Source: an uncultured Alistipes sp.
GTDB taxonomy: Bacteria; Bacteroidota; Bacteroidia; Bacteroidales; Rikenellaceae
Direction of reading: 5' to 3'
Assembly (NCBI GenBank): GCA_947623305.1
Contig: CANQGQ010000010.1
Location: 1-64,000, forward strand
Length of the DNA: 64,000 nucleotides
Shown one piece after another: positions 15,389 to 24,124 of this stretch. The position numbers were made by a program, and so were the translations under genes. The notes below the pieces were generated by a model. It was not told the origin of the DNA. It saw only the letters and a list, made by a program, of their open reading frames with translations, and made no database searches. How positions within the stretch are numbered: the first letter of the stretch is position 1; every line of letters starts with the position of its first letter.

Positions 15389-17623
15389 TTATTCGTTTTC
15401 GTGGTCGTGGTTTCCGCGGTGTTCGCGGAAATCGCGGCGTTCGCCCCGTTCGGGACGCGGACGGCGTTCCCGTTCCACGTAGCCTTCCGGTTTGGGTAAC
15501 AGCGCTTTATGCGACAGCTTGAGTTTGCCTGTCTTGGGGTCGATACCGATCAGTTTGACGTCGATCTCGTCGCCCTCTTTCAGACCGGTCTCCTCCATCG
15601 TTTCGAAACGTTTGTAGTCGATTTCCGAGATGTGGAGCAGTGCATCCTTGCCCGGCATGATTTCGACGAACGCACCGAATGCCACGATCGACCGGATCGT
15701 GCCGTGATAGGTCTCGCCCACCTCCGGAACGGCCACGATCGCTTTGATGCGGGCCAATGCTCCGTCGAGCGCCTCCTTGTCCACGCCGAAGATATCGACG
15801 AGTCCTTTGTTGTCCACTTCGGTGATGGTGATGGTGGTGTTGGTGGTCTTCTGGATGTCCTGAATGACCTTTCCGCCCGGGCCGATGACCGCACCGATGG
15901 CATCCTGCGGAATCGTGATCTGCACGATGCGCGGCACGCACGGTTTGTAGTCCGCACGCGGTTCGGCGATGCAGTCGGTCAGGATGTCGAGGATGTGCAG
16001 ACGACCTTTGCGGGCCTGCTCCAGCGCAGCGGCCAGCACCTCGTAGGACAGACCGTCGACTTTGATATCCATCTGCGTGGCGGTGATGCCGTCGCGGGTG
16101 CCCGTTACCTTGAAGTCCATGTCGCCCAGATGGTCTTCATCGCCCAGGATGTCCGACAGAACGGCCCACTTGCCGCTCTCCGAATCGGAAATCAGCCCCA
16201 TGGCGATGCCCGATACCGGTTTTTTCAACTTGACACCGGCATCCATCAGGGCCAGCGTGCCGGCGCAGACGGTCGCCATCGACGACGAACCGTTCGATTC
16301 GAGAATGTCCGAAACCACGCGTACGGCGTAGGGATTTTCCTCGCCGACCGGCACCATCGGCTTCAGGGCCCGCCAAGCCAAGTGGCCGTGGCCGATTTCG
16401 CGACGGCTCAGACCGCGTGCGGCCTTCGCCTCGCCCGTCGAGAACGGCGGGAAGTTGTAATGCAGTACGAATTGTTCGGTACCCTGTATCAAAACTTCGT
16501 CCTTGACTTTTTCGTCGAGTTTCGTGCCGAGCGTTACGGTCGCCAGCGACTGCGTTTCGCCGCGGGTGAAGATGGCCGAACCGTGAGCGGCGGGCAGATA
16601 ACCTACCTCGCACCAGATGGGGCGGATTTCGTCCGTACGACGGCCGTCGAGCCGCTTGCCCTCGTCGAGGATCATGCGACGCATGGCCTTTTTCTGTACG
16701 TCGTCGTGGAAATATTTGTGGATGAGCGGAGCTTTTTCGACCAGTTCTTCTTCGGTGTAGCGCGATGCGAATTCGGCTTCGAGCGCTTCGAATTTCTCCT
16801 CGCGTTCGTGCTTCATCGTGCCGCTCGTCGCGATTGCATAAGCCTTGTCGTAGAGCTCCCGAATGATCGTCTGACGCAGTTCCTCGTCATTGACTTCGTG
16901 GCAGTAGGTGCGTTTCACATCCTTGCCCAACTCTTTCGACAGTTCGATCTGTACGGCGCAATGTTTCTTGATCTCTTCGTGGGCGAATTTGATAGCTCCG
17001 AGCATGACTTCTTCGGAAACCTCTTTCATCTCGCCTTCGACCATCAGGATGTTGTCGATCGTACCGCCGACCATGATGTCCAGGTCGCATTCGGCCATCT
17101 CCGAGAAGCCCGGATTGATGGCGTACTGACCGTTCTTGCGGACGACGCGCACCTCCGAAATCGGGCCGCCGAACGGAATGTCCGATACAGCCAGCGCAGC
17201 CGATGCCGCCAAACCGGCCAGCGCATCGGGTTGGATGTCCTTGTCGGCCGAAATCAGATTGACCGTAACGTAGACTTCGGCATGGTAGTCCGACGGGAAC
17301 AGCGGACGGAGTGCACGGTCGATGAGACGTGCGGTGAGGATTTCCGCATCGTTGGCTTTGCCCTCGCGTTTCATGAAACCGCCCGGATAGCGGCCTGCGG
17401 CAGCGTATTTCTCCTTGTATTCGACTTGCAAGGGCATGAAGTCGGTGTCGGGTTTGGCGTCCTTGGCGGCCACGACGGTGCCGAGCAGCATCGTGTCGCC
17501 CATCCGGACGACTACCGCGCCGTCGGCCTGTTTGGCCAGTTTGCCCGTTTCGATCTCGATCTGGCGACCGTCGCCCAGCGTGATGGTCTTACGGACTGCA
17601 TTGTACAGCTTCTTTTCTTCCAT
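15389..17623 (-). CDS. pnp: Polyribonucleotide nucleotidyltransferase (PNPase)
   Basis: A 744-residue phosphorolytic 3'-5' exoribonuclease of RNA turnover. It has two RNase PH domains (about residues 1-230 and 310-540; [29 protein letters not shown] and TNTTI region visible), a KH domain ([12 protein letters not shown]) and an S1 domain ([20 protein letters not shown]). The C-terminal tail is Arg/Glu/His-rich, low complexity and probably disordered. It lies downstream of rpsO, the widely conserved order, but an R1 repeat separates them. The ATG at 17623 is preceded by ATTATAAATAAAAA. Confidence 0.97.
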   Translation of the reverse strand: MEEKKLYNAVRKTITLGDGRQIEIETGKLAKQADGAVVVRMGDTMLLGTVVAAKDAKPDTDFMPLQVEYKEKYAAAGRYPGGFMKREGKANDAEILTARLIDRALRPLFPSDYHAEVYVTVNLISADKDIQPDALAGLAASAALAVSDIPFGGPISEVRVVRKNGQYAINPGFSEMAECDLDIMVGGTIDNILMVEGEMKEVSEEVMLGAIKFAHEEIKKHCAVQIELSKELGKDVKRTYCHEVNDEELRQTIIRELYDKAYAIATSGTMKHEREEKFEALEAEFASRYTEEELVEKAPLIHKYFHDDVQKKAMRRMILDEGKRLDGRRTDEIRPIWCEVGYLPAAHGSAIFTRGETQSLATVTLGTKLDEKVKDEVLIQGTEQFVLHYNFPPFSTGEAKAARGLSRREIGHGHLAWRALKPMVPVGEENPYAVRVVSDILESNGSSSMATVCAGTLALMDAGVKLKKPVSGIAMGLISDSESGKWAVLSDILGDEDHLGDMDFKVTGTRDGITATQMDIKVDGLSYEVLAAALEQARKGRLHILDILTDCIAEPRADYKPCVPRIVQITIPQDAIGAVIGPGGKVIQDIQKTTNTTITITEVDNKGLVDIFGVDKEALDGALARIKAIVAVPEVGETYHGTIRSIVAFGAFVEIMPGKDALLHISEIDYKRFETMEETGLKEGDEIDVKLIGIDPKTGKLKLSHKALLPKPEGYVERERRPRPERGERRDFREHRGNHDHENE

Positions 17624-17654
17624 TTTTTATTTATAATCCATTATGTAGTTTTTG

Positions 17655-17838
17655 TATTAGCGCGATTGGACGTTACCTTGCTTTTCAACGCTTTCTCCGC
17701 TTTCCACCCAGCGAAGCGGAGGCTTCGGCCCGCGGCCCTTATAAAAGGGCCCTTAAACGCGATGGGCGGTTGATTCGCTACTAACGGTTGTGGGCGCTTC
17801 CGACCTCCCGATCCGTACCAGTTAATAAAAAGTTAATA
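17655..17838. repeat. R1 element followed by R4 motif between rpsO and pnp
   Basis: It starts with TTAGCGCGA (complement of the TCGCGCTAA end) and the GCTTTTCAACGCTTTCTCCGC complement of the GCGGAGAAAGCGTTGAAAAGC module. It then has GCGGAGGCTTCGGCCCGCGG and the palindrome GGCCCTTATAAAAGGGCC (17734-17751), and ends in GATCCGTACCAGTTAATA (17810-17827). The palindrome and its flank to about 17800 match, in reverse orientation, the element at 40110-40215 almost base for base. Confidence 0.75.
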
Positions 17839-17880
17839 AAAAGGGCAACCCTCCCCAAAATTGTCGGGAAAAATTGCCCT
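17830..17880 (-). terminator. Terminator of rpsO
   Basis: AGGGCAA (17842-17848) pairs with TTGCCCT (17874-17880), with an inner C/G-rich pairing. On the minus strand the stem is followed by TTTTTATTAACTTTTTATT. Confidence 0.65.
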
Positions 17881-17897
17881 CGTCATTGCCTCGCGGA

Positions 17898-18170
17898 TTA
17901 CTTGCGGAGGTTGAGCGTTTTGACGATCGCACGGTAGCGTTCGATGTCTACCTCCTTAAGGTACTCCAGCAACTGGCGGCGCTTACCGACCAGACGCAGC
18001 AATGCGCGCTGGGTACCGAAGTCGTGCCGGTTGTTTTTGAGGTGTTCAGTAAGGTGGTTGATACGGTACGAAAACAACGCGATCTGACTTTCGGGCGAAC
18101 CCGTGTCGGTGTTAGACTTGCCGTACTGACCGAAAAGCTCTTGCTTTTTCTCTGCTGTTAAATAAGCCAT
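17898..18170 (-). CDS. rpsO: 30S ribosomal protein S15
   Basis: A 90-residue small-subunit protein that binds 16S rRNA helices 20-22. Family features are DTGSPESQIALFSYRINHLTEHLK, HDFGTQRALLRLVGKRR and the C-terminal LLEYLKEVDIERY; length is the family standard. TACCTTTG (complement at 18244-18251) is the likely -7 box, with a 73-base leader ending in TTTAATAAAATGG. S15 autoregulates through its leader in some bacteria, but no specific structure could be assigned here. Confidence 0.98.
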   Translation of the reverse strand: MAYLTAEKKQELFGQYGKSNTDTGSPESQIALFSYRINHLTEHLKNNRHDFGTQRALLRLVGKRRQLLEYLKEVDIERYRAIVKTLNLRK

Positions 18171-18243
18171 TTTATTAAAGGTTTAATAAAAGTTCCACTC
18201 TACGACGCATTCCCCTTACCGTGAATAACGCCAGAGCGTTCGG

Positions 18244-18251
18244 CAAAGGTA
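18244..18251 (-). promoter_or_regulatory. -7 box for rpsO
   Basis: TACCTTTG on the minus strand, 73 bases before the rpsO ATG. Confidence 0.5.
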
Positions 18252-18334
18252 CGAAATAATCCCGAATTCGGAAGCCGAAAATCGAAAATCTTGCATCTTT
18301 TCGGTCGAAAAGGCGAAAAATGGAGAGAAAATCG

Positions 18335-18342
18335 TAAATTTG
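18335..18342 (+). promoter_or_regulatory. -7 box for apbE
   Basis: TAAATTTG, leaving a 20-base leader before the ATG at 18363. It supports that start over an in-frame ATG at 18291. Confidence 0.5.
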
Positions 18343-18362
18343 TAATCCGATCGGTGGAAACG

Positions 18363-19379
18363 ATGCGTAGAAAAAGGCTTTTTTCAAGGATTTGGCTCGC
18401 TTGGCTCGTCGCGGCCGTCGCGGCGGCTTGCGGCGATCGGCCGGCTTATACGACGGTCGACGGCGTGATGCTCGGCACGACGCTCCACGTCGTCGCCGAC
18501 GTGCGGAATGTCTCGGCACAGGAGTTGCGCGGGCGGATGCTGGAACTCGATGCCGAAGCCAAGGCTTCGATGTCGATTTTCGATTCGACGTCGTTGTTGA
18601 GCCGGCTCAACCGCAACGAAACCGACCGCATCGACCGCCATATCGCTTATTGTCTGCGCCTGGCCGACAGCATCGGCGCCTTGAGCGAAGGCCGTTACGA
18701 CGTTACCATTAAGCCGTTGACCGAGGCGTTGGGATTCGCCGGAAAAGAGCGGACAGCGGTTCCGAATCTCGACTCCCTGCTCGCTTTCGTCGGGCGCGAC
18801 AAGGTGCGCATCGAGGGCGACCGGCTCGTGAAGAGCGACCCGCGCGTGCAGCTGGATTTCAATTCCATCGCCAAAGGATATACGGTCGACTTGTTGGCCG
18901 CATTGGTCGAGGCGGCCGGTGCGGAGAATTACATCGTCGACATCGGGGGCGAGCTGCGCTGCCGGGGTGTCAACCCGCACGGCGAGGCGTGGCGGGTCGG
19001 CATCGAAAGTCCGTTCGACGGCAATCAGTCCGACGGTGCGTTTCTCCAGCGGCGATTGCAGATGCACGAGGGCGGATTGGCGACTTCGGGCAACTACCGC
19101 CGGTTCTATTTCGACGAACAGGGCAACAAGGTCGCCCATACGATCGACCCGCGGACGGGCCGGAGCGTGCTTTCGCGCCTGTTGTCGGTAACGGTCGCCG
19201 CACCGACCTGCGCCGAGGCGGATGCGCTCGGCACGATGTTTCTGGCGATGGGGGCCGATGATGCGCTGGCTGCTGTAGAGCGGATGCCCGGCATCAAGGT
19301 TTATTTCATTCTGGCGGGAGCCGGCGGCGGGTTCGAAGAGTTCGTCTCGCCGGAAATGCAAGCATGGATGATCGAATGA
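18363..19379 (+). CDS. apbE: FAD:protein FMN transferase (ApbE), lipoprotein
   Basis: A 338-residue periplasmic enzyme that attaches FMN covalently to Thr/Ser of membrane redox proteins such as Nqr/Rnf subunits. It begins with an Arg/Lys-rich signal and a short lipobox-like VAAVAAACG, so it is probably lipid-anchored. Motifs are VDGVMLGTTLHV near the N-terminus, QLDFNSIAKGYTVDLLAA, YIVDIGGELRCRG and the metal-binding HTIDPRTGRSVLS. The start at 18363 is chosen because the -7 box lies between it and the upstream ATG. Its TGA overlaps the next gene's ATG. Confidence 0.93.
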   Translation: MRRKRLFSRIWLAWLVAAVAAACGDRPAYTTVDGVMLGTTLHVVADVRNVSAQELRGRMLELDAEAKASMSIFDSTSLLSRLNRNETDRIDRHIAYCLRLADSIGALSEGRYDVTIKPLTEALGFAGKERTAVPNLDSLLAFVGRDKVRIEGDRLVKSDPRVQLDFNSIAKGYTVDLLAALVEAAGAENYIVDIGGELRCRGVNPHGEAWRVGIESPFDGNQSDGAFLQRRLQMHEGGLATSGNYRRFYFDEQGNKVAHTIDPRTGRSVLSRLLSVTVAAPTCAEADALGTMFLAMGADDALAAVERMPGIKVYFILAGAGGGFEEFVSPEMQAWMIE

Positions 19380-20239
19380 TGAAACAAGCCGCTTTTCTCT
19401 ATAATACGCAGTCGGGACGCGGACGCATCGCCGATCGCGCGGAGGCAATCCGGGCCGTTTTCGCCGAATACGATTACGAGTTGGAGCTCCTTCCCATTGA
19501 TTTTAATAAAAATCCGTTCGATGGACGGGAAGGGTTGGAGTTGATGGTCGTCGCAGGGGGCGACGGTACGGTGAATTTCGCAGTCAACGCCATGCGGGCC
19601 AAGGGGTTGGACATCCCGTTGGGAATCATTCCCGCCGGTACGGCCAACGACTTCGCCGGTGCGCTCGGCATGTCGCACGATCCGATCGAGGCGGCGCGGC
19701 AAATCGCCGATGGCCACGAGGAGCGGGTGGATTGCGGATGCGTGAACGGGCTTTTTTTCGTCAACATTTTCAGTTTCGGCATCTTTACCACCACGTCGCA
19801 ACGTACGCCCGACGAACGCAAACACCGAATCGGCAAATTGGCCTATCTGATCGAGGGTTCGAAAGAGTTGCGGACGATGCACGCCGTGCCGTTGCAGTTG
19901 ATCGTCGACGGCGAACCATTCGATTTCAATTCGTTGATGGTGTTGATTTTCAACGGCGAAACGGCCGGCGGATTCCGTTTAGCGCGCGGTTCGTCCGTGC
20001 GCGACGGGTTGTTCGACTGCCTGTTGCTCGAAAAACGGAATTTCGTTCGGTCGACCTATTCCATGATCCGTTATTTGTTGGGCGGCAACCCGAAGAACGT
20101 CCGCCATTTGCGGGCGCGGTGCATCGACATTTCGTCGCCGATCGACGAGCCGACCGATGTCGACGGTCAGCCCGGTGCGAATTTTCCTCTGCACATCGAG
20201 TGCCTTCAGAGAGCTTTGCGCGTCCGCGTGCCGCGATAG
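19376..20239 (+). CDS. Lipid kinase of the YegS/DagK family
   Basis: A 287-residue cytoplasmic kinase acting on a diacylglycerol- or sphingosine-like lipid. The nucleotide-binding motif VVAGGDGTVNFAVNAM is at about residues 55-70, followed by IPAGTANDFAGALGM, both diagnostic of the diacylglycerol-kinase catalytic fold. The start ATG at 19376 overlaps the apbE stop (ATGA), so it is translationally coupled. A second ATG directly follows at 19379, and three upstream codons inside apbE are less likely. The lipid substrate cannot be read from sequence; Bacteroidetes make sphingolipids, so both options are open. Confidence 0.85.
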   Translation: MMKQAAFLYNTQSGRGRIADRAEAIRAVFAEYDYELELLPIDFNKNPFDGREGLELMVVAGGDGTVNFAVNAMRAKGLDIPLGIIPAGTANDFAGALGMSHDPIEAARQIADGHEERVDCGCVNGLFFVNIFSFGIFTTTSQRTPDERKHRIGKLAYLIEGSKELRTMHAVPLQLIVDGEPFDFNSLMVLIFNGETAGGFRLARGSSVRDGLFDCLLLEKRNFVRSTYSMIRYLLGGNPKNVRHLRARCIDISSPIDEPTDVDGQPGANFPLHIECLQRALRVRVPR

Positions 20240-20245
20240 CGATAC

Positions 20246-21154
20246 TTACCCTCTCCTCTTGTAGTGCGAGGGCGAGGTGCCGGTATGCTGCTTAAAATAT
20301 TTGCCGAAAAACGACTGGGTCGAGAAATTCAGCCGCGCGGCAATCTCCTGGATGCTCAATCCCGAATACTTCAAGAGGGTTTTCGCCTCGAGAATGACCG
20401 ATTCGTCGATCCATCGGGCAGCGGTCTTGCCGCTCACCTCCTTCACGACGGTCGACAGGTATTTCGGCGTGATGTTCATTCGTTCGGCGTAGAACCCTAC
20501 GTTGCGTTCGCGCGTGTTGTGCCGTTGGAGCAGCGACATGAATTCGTCGAACAGCACCTCGCTGCGGCCCGGTTTGGCTTGCGGCCCCGTCTGGTCGCGG
20601 CGGTTGAGCTCGGCCATGATGTAGAAAGCCGTCGTAAAAAGCGAGCGGATGATTTCATTGCGATAGCGTTCCTTGTCGCTGCGCAGCATGGTCTTGATCA
20701 GTTGGAAGACCAAGCGGATCTCCTCGACGTCCTGCGGCGTTACTACGATGACCGGTGCCTTGCCGAACCGCATGAAAACGGGCAGCGACGTCGCCAGATC
20801 GAGTTGGATGTCGTTGATGAACGATTTGGAAAAAGCGACGAAATAGGCCGAGGCCGTAGCCGAACATTTCACCATGCGGACGATGCTGTCGGGACTGCAA
20901 ACGATGATGTGATTGGGTCGTACGGTGTAGTTTTTCAGGTCGATGGAGACGGTCGCTTCGCCGGTCATCATGACGATGGCCAGAAACCCGTCGATCGTGG
21001 CGGGATAGTCGACGACGGTGGAATTGGCGGCGTCGAGGGCCGCGATCACCAGATCGTCTGATAAATAGAATACGTCGTCCATCTCCTTTTTGATGCGGGA
21101 GATGGAGACTTTGTGCAAACTTTCATGCTGCGGATTCGTGCCGTTGCCTGCCAT
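20246..21154 (-). CDS. AraC-family transcriptional regulator
   Basis: A 302-residue regulator with an N-terminal cupin-like sensing region (about residues 20-190) and a C-terminal double helix-turn-helix (about 215-300). Visible family features are MNITPKYLSTVVKEVSGKT and SIQEIAARLNFSTQSFFGKYF followed by HTGTSPSHYKR. The start at 21154 (MAGNGTNPQHESL) sits 22 bases after a TATCTTTG box (complement at 21177-21184), so the longer upstream reading is untranscribed leader and repeat. It converges on the lipid kinase with a six-base gap. No target operon is evident; it is divergent from the PyrD-like gene. Confidence 0.88.
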   Translation of the reverse strand: MAGNGTNPQHESLHKVSISRIKKEMDDVFYLSDDLVIAALDAANSTVVDYPATIDGFLAIVMMTGEATVSIDLKNYTVRPNHIIVCSPDSIVRMVKCSATASAYFVAFSKSFINDIQLDLATSLPVFMRFGKAPVIVVTPQDVEEIRLVFQLIKTMLRSDKERYRNEIIRSLFTTAFYIMAELNRRDQTGPQAKPGRSEVLFDEFMSLLQRHNTRERNVGFYAERMNITPKYLSTVVKEVSGKTAARWIDESVILEAKTLLKYSGLSIQEIAARLNFSTQSFFGKYFKQHTGTSPSHYKRRG

Positions 21155-21449
21155 ATCGTCCGGATTAACAATCAACCAAAGATACGAAAAAAAGTCCAAT
21201 CTTGGTATTTCTGGTGCCGAAATATCCTCAAAACCATTCGCAAGGCGTTCATCCGAGATTTTTTCGAGCGGCCGTATAGGACGTATATTCGAATGGACCG
21301 ATCCATACCAGTTAATAAAAAATTTCGTACTTTTGTCCGGCAGTCGACTGTGAATGCTTCGACTCCCGAGAAAGGATGCCGTCGCAGCGTAAAAATGTCG
21401 TCGCATAGTGGATGATGTCGTCGATTAGCATGACGACCTATTAATAAGA
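21155..21449. promoter_or_regulatory. Divergent intergenic region with R4 promoter
   Basis: On the minus side it holds the TATCTTTG box of the araC-type gene (21177-21184). On the plus side an R4 copy (GATCCATACCAGTTAATA from 21300) leads into TACTTTTG at 21328-21335, giving the PyrD-like gene a leader of about 114 bases that ends TATTAATAAGAATG. I see no gene between 21185 and 21300. Confidence 0.55.
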
Positions 21450-22574
21450 ATGTATCGTCGGTTCATACGGCCTTTGTTGTTCGCGCTTCCTATCGAACGG
21501 GCTCATCGGCTCGTGGCGTTGGTCTTGCGGGGCATTGGCATGATCCCCGGGGGGCGTTGGTGCCTGGACAAGTGCTTCGCCGTCCGGCATCCCGCACTCG
21601 AACGCGAGGTGTTCGGACGACGTTTCGCCAATCCGATCGGGTTGGCTGCCGGCTTCGATCCCAACGGCGAGGTCTGCCGCGAATGGGGTGCTGCGGGATT
21701 CGGGTTCATCGAAGTGGGCACCGTTACGCCCCGTCCGCAGCCGGGCAATCCGCGGCCCCGCATCTTCCGTCTGCCGAAGGATCGTGCCATCATCAGCCGC
21801 ATCGGCATGGCGAACCGCGGATTGGAAAAGACCATCCAGTATCTGCGCCGTCCGCACGAGGGATTGATCGTCGGGTGCAACATCGGGCGCAACGCCGCGA
21901 CGCCGGCCGAAGAGGCTCCGGCGGACTATCTGAAACTTTTCCGCAATTTGTATCAGTATGCGGACTATTTTTCTGTGAATCTGTGCTGCGACAACGCTTG
22001 CGACGAAAACTTCACGCACAGCCGCGAATACGTGCTGCGGATCCTGGAGCCGTTGTTCGATTTCCGGCGCGGCCAGAACCAGTATCGGCCCGTGATGCTC
22101 AAAATTTCGCCCGACCTGACGGACGAGGAGGTCGATACGATTACCGACATTCTGATCGACACGCCGTTGGACGGGATCGTCGCGACGAACGGAACCCATC
22201 GCCGCGAGGGGTTGCATACGAGCCGTACGTCGATTGAGAAGATCGGCAGCGGACGGCTCACCGGCCCGACGCTCACCGCGCGGACGATCGAAATCGTGCG
22301 GCGCATCCATGCACGGTCGGGCGGGACGTATCCCATCATCGCTGTCGGCGGATTGATGTCGGTCGACGATGCACGGGCCCTATTTGCGGCGGGGGCCGAC
22401 CTCGTGCAGCTTTATACCGGATTCGTTTACGAGGGGCCGCGATTGGTGCGGGACATTTGCCGTGCCTTGATCGCCGACGCTCAACCGCCGCAACCTGTCG
22501 AAGGAAAAGAGCAGGAGGAGCCTGCGTTGCAGGAAACGGACGATTCGGCCGAGTGTCCGAAAGTCGATGAATAG
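21450..22574 (+). CDS. PyrD-like (class 2 DHOD family) protein with altered active site
   Basis: A 374-residue FMN barrel with the N-terminal helical region of membrane-associated class 2 dihydroorotate dehydrogenase (MYRRFIRPLLF, ERAHRL). The FMN frame is kept: NPIGLAAGFD, FIEVGTVTPRPQPGNP, VMLKISPDL, GGLMSVDDA. Substrate and catalytic positions differ. The orotate-binding Lys after GFD is Pro71, the usual NRMGFNN is SRIGMAN, and the catalytic SSPNT loop is CCDNA (residues 179-183), with Cys where class 2 has Ser. The C-terminus has an acidic, probably disordered tail of about 30 residues. It may be a divergent PyrD or a paralogue acting on another substrate. Confidence 0.75.
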   Translation: MYRRFIRPLLFALPIERAHRLVALVLRGIGMIPGGRWCLDKCFAVRHPALEREVFGRRFANPIGLAAGFDPNGEVCREWGAAGFGFIEVGTVTPRPQPGNPRPRIFRLPKDRAIISRIGMANRGLEKTIQYLRRPHEGLIVGCNIGRNAATPAEEAPADYLKLFRNLYQYADYFSVNLCCDNACDENFTHSREYVLRILEPLFDFRRGQNQYRPVMLKISPDLTDEEVDTITDILIDTPLDGIVATNGTHRREGLHTSRTSIEKIGSGRLTGPTLTARTIEIVRRIHARSGGTYPIIAVGGLMSVDDARALFAAGADLVQLYTGFVYEGPRLVRDICRALIADAQPPQPVEGKEQEEPALQETDDSAECPKVDE

Positions 22575-22589
22575 GAATCAATAAAGACC

Positions 22590-22862
22590 AGCGGAAGCGA
22601 AGATGATTTTGTATAAGAACCGGAATGCTTTACCGCATCACGAACCGTTTTCGAAAGCGGCGACCGAAGCCCCCGCCAAGGCGGATTTGCGGAATAAGTT
22701 CCGCTACTGCTGTGGCGGCTCGGTAATCCGAGCAAGCTCGATTACGCTCGCCTGCGGCCGCAGTTAGGGGTGGGTCAAACCTGCAAACGCAGCGAAGCCG
22801 CGAACACCACGGCCGGCGGGGATGTAAATCCATGCACTGACTTGATTCGGCATGAAATAGTT
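22590..22862. repeat. R1 fragment fused to an R2 element, between the PyrD-like gene and cinA
   Basis: From 22590, GCGGAAGCGAAGATGAT...TACCGCATCACGAA plus the CCGTTTTCGAAAGCGG hairpin (22645-22660) is a degenerate R1 end. It passes directly into R2 (GACCGAAGCCCCCGCCAAGGCGG). R2 is interrupted from about 22682 by roughly 70 bases (including GCTCGGTAATCCGAGC hairpin-like sequence) and resumes at GGGGTGGGTC, running to about 22862. The remaining intergenic bases to 22872 are the cinA leader. No gene is seen here. Confidence 0.7.
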
Positions 22863-22872
22863 ACAGATAGGA

Positions 22873-24117
22873 ATGAAAGGGACTATTTTGACGATCGGCG
22901 ACGAAATTCTGATCGGACAGATCGTCGATACGAACAGCGTCTCCATCGCGCGTCATTTGAATGCGGCCGGCATCGTCGTCTGCGAAAAATGTTCCATCGG
23001 CGACGACCGCCGACAGATCGTGCAAAGCCTCGAACGGACTTTGCAGCAGAGCAATGTCGTCATCATCACCGGCGGCCTGGGCCCCACGAAGGACGACATT
23101 ACGAAAAAGACGCTCGCCGAATGGTTCGGCTGCGGAATGCGCTACGACGAGACGGTCGCCGCTCACGTCGAGCGGATGCTCGCCTCGCGCGGAATCGCTT
23201 TCAACGACTTGAATCGCGGTCAGGCGCTCGTGCCCGAGTGTTGCACGGTGTTGTTCAACGCCCATGGCACCGCTCCGGGCATGTGGTTCGAGCGCGACAG
23301 CAAGGTGATCGTCTCGTTGCCCGGCGTGCCGTTCGAGATGGAGCATCTGATGCAGGACGAGGTGATGCCCCGTTTGAAAGCCCGCTTCGATTTGAAACAA
23401 ATCGTGCACCGGACGTTGATTACGGCGGGTTTGGCCGAGTCGATGCTTGCCGAGGCCATCGCTTCGTGGGAGGAGGCCCTGCCGCCTTATCTGAAATTGG
23501 CCTATCTGCCCAATCCGGGGGCCGTGCGGCTTCGGCTGTCGGCCTACGAGGTCGACGGCAAGCAGGTCGCCCGCGAGATCGAGGAACGTTTCGAACAGTT
23601 GCGGCAGTTGATTCCGCAGTATGTCGTCGGCTACGAAACGGCGACCGTGCAGGAGCAAGTGCATCGGATGCTCACCGAGCGTCGGGCTACGCTCGCTGCG
23701 GCCGAAAGTTGTACGGGCGGCACGATCGCTTCGCGGTTCACGGCTTTGGCCGGCGCTTCGGCTTATTTCCTTTGCGGCGTCGTATCGTACAGCAACGAGG
23801 CGAAACAGCATGTGTTGGGGGTCGATGCGGCGTCGATCGAGCATTATGGCGCCGTTAGCGAGCCGGTCGCTCGGCAGATGGCCGAGGGCGTCCGGCGCAT
23901 CTCGGGAGCCGATTATGCGGTCGCTACGACCGGCATCGCCGGCCCGATGGGCGGTTCGCCCGAAAAACCGGTCGGAACGGTTTGGTTCGCCGTAGCGACA
24001 CCGACCCGCACCGTGGCCGTCTGCAAACAGTGCGGTACCGACCGCGGACAGGTGATCGACCGCGCATCGGCATTCGCCATCGGCCTCCTGCGCGATGCAA
24101 TCGCCGAAGAAAAGTAA
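22873..24117 (+). CDS. cinA: CinA family protein (nicotinamide-nucleotide amidase type)
   Basis: A 414-residue protein. The N-terminal MoaB/MogA-like COG1058 domain (about 1-170; ILTIGDEILIGQIVDTNS, IITGGLGPTKDDITKKTLA) is associated with ADP-ribose pyrophosphatase activity in relatives. The C-terminal PncC-type deamidase domain (about 255-410; AAESCTGGTIASRFTALAGAS, VATTGIAGPMGGSPEKPVGTVWF) carries the catalytic-type Ser. It likely recycles nicotinamide mononucleotide. It follows an R2 repeat, so it is probably transcribed separately from the PyrD-like gene. It converges on the radical SAM gene with only seven bases between and no terminator. Confidence 0.93.
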   Translation: MKGTILTIGDEILIGQIVDTNSVSIARHLNAAGIVVCEKCSIGDDRRQIVQSLERTLQQSNVVIITGGLGPTKDDITKKTLAEWFGCGMRYDETVAAHVERMLASRGIAFNDLNRGQALVPECCTVLFNAHGTAPGMWFERDSKVIVSLPGVPFEMEHLMQDEVMPRLKARFDLKQIVHRTLITAGLAESMLAEAIASWEEALPPYLKLAYLPNPGAVRLRLSAYEVDGKQVAREIEERFEQLRQLIPQYVVGYETATVQEQVHRMLTERRATLAAAESCTGGTIASRFTALAGASAYFLCGVVSYSNEAKQHVLGVDAASIEHYGAVSEPVARQMAEGVRRISGADYAVATTGIAGPMGGSPEKPVGTVWFAVATPTRTVAVCKQCGTDRGQVIDRASAFAIGLLRDAIAEEK

Positions 24118-24124
24118 ATCATCT

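Noticed and set aside
15509..17773. A long open frame (over 750 codons) antisense to pnp, and similar ones antisense to the lipoprotein (13494-15242), kbl (5130-6290) and the patatin gene (57082-59241)
   Set aside because: They are mirror frames produced by GC-biased third positions of the real genes; their translations are rich in Arg/His/Gly and match no recognisable domain.
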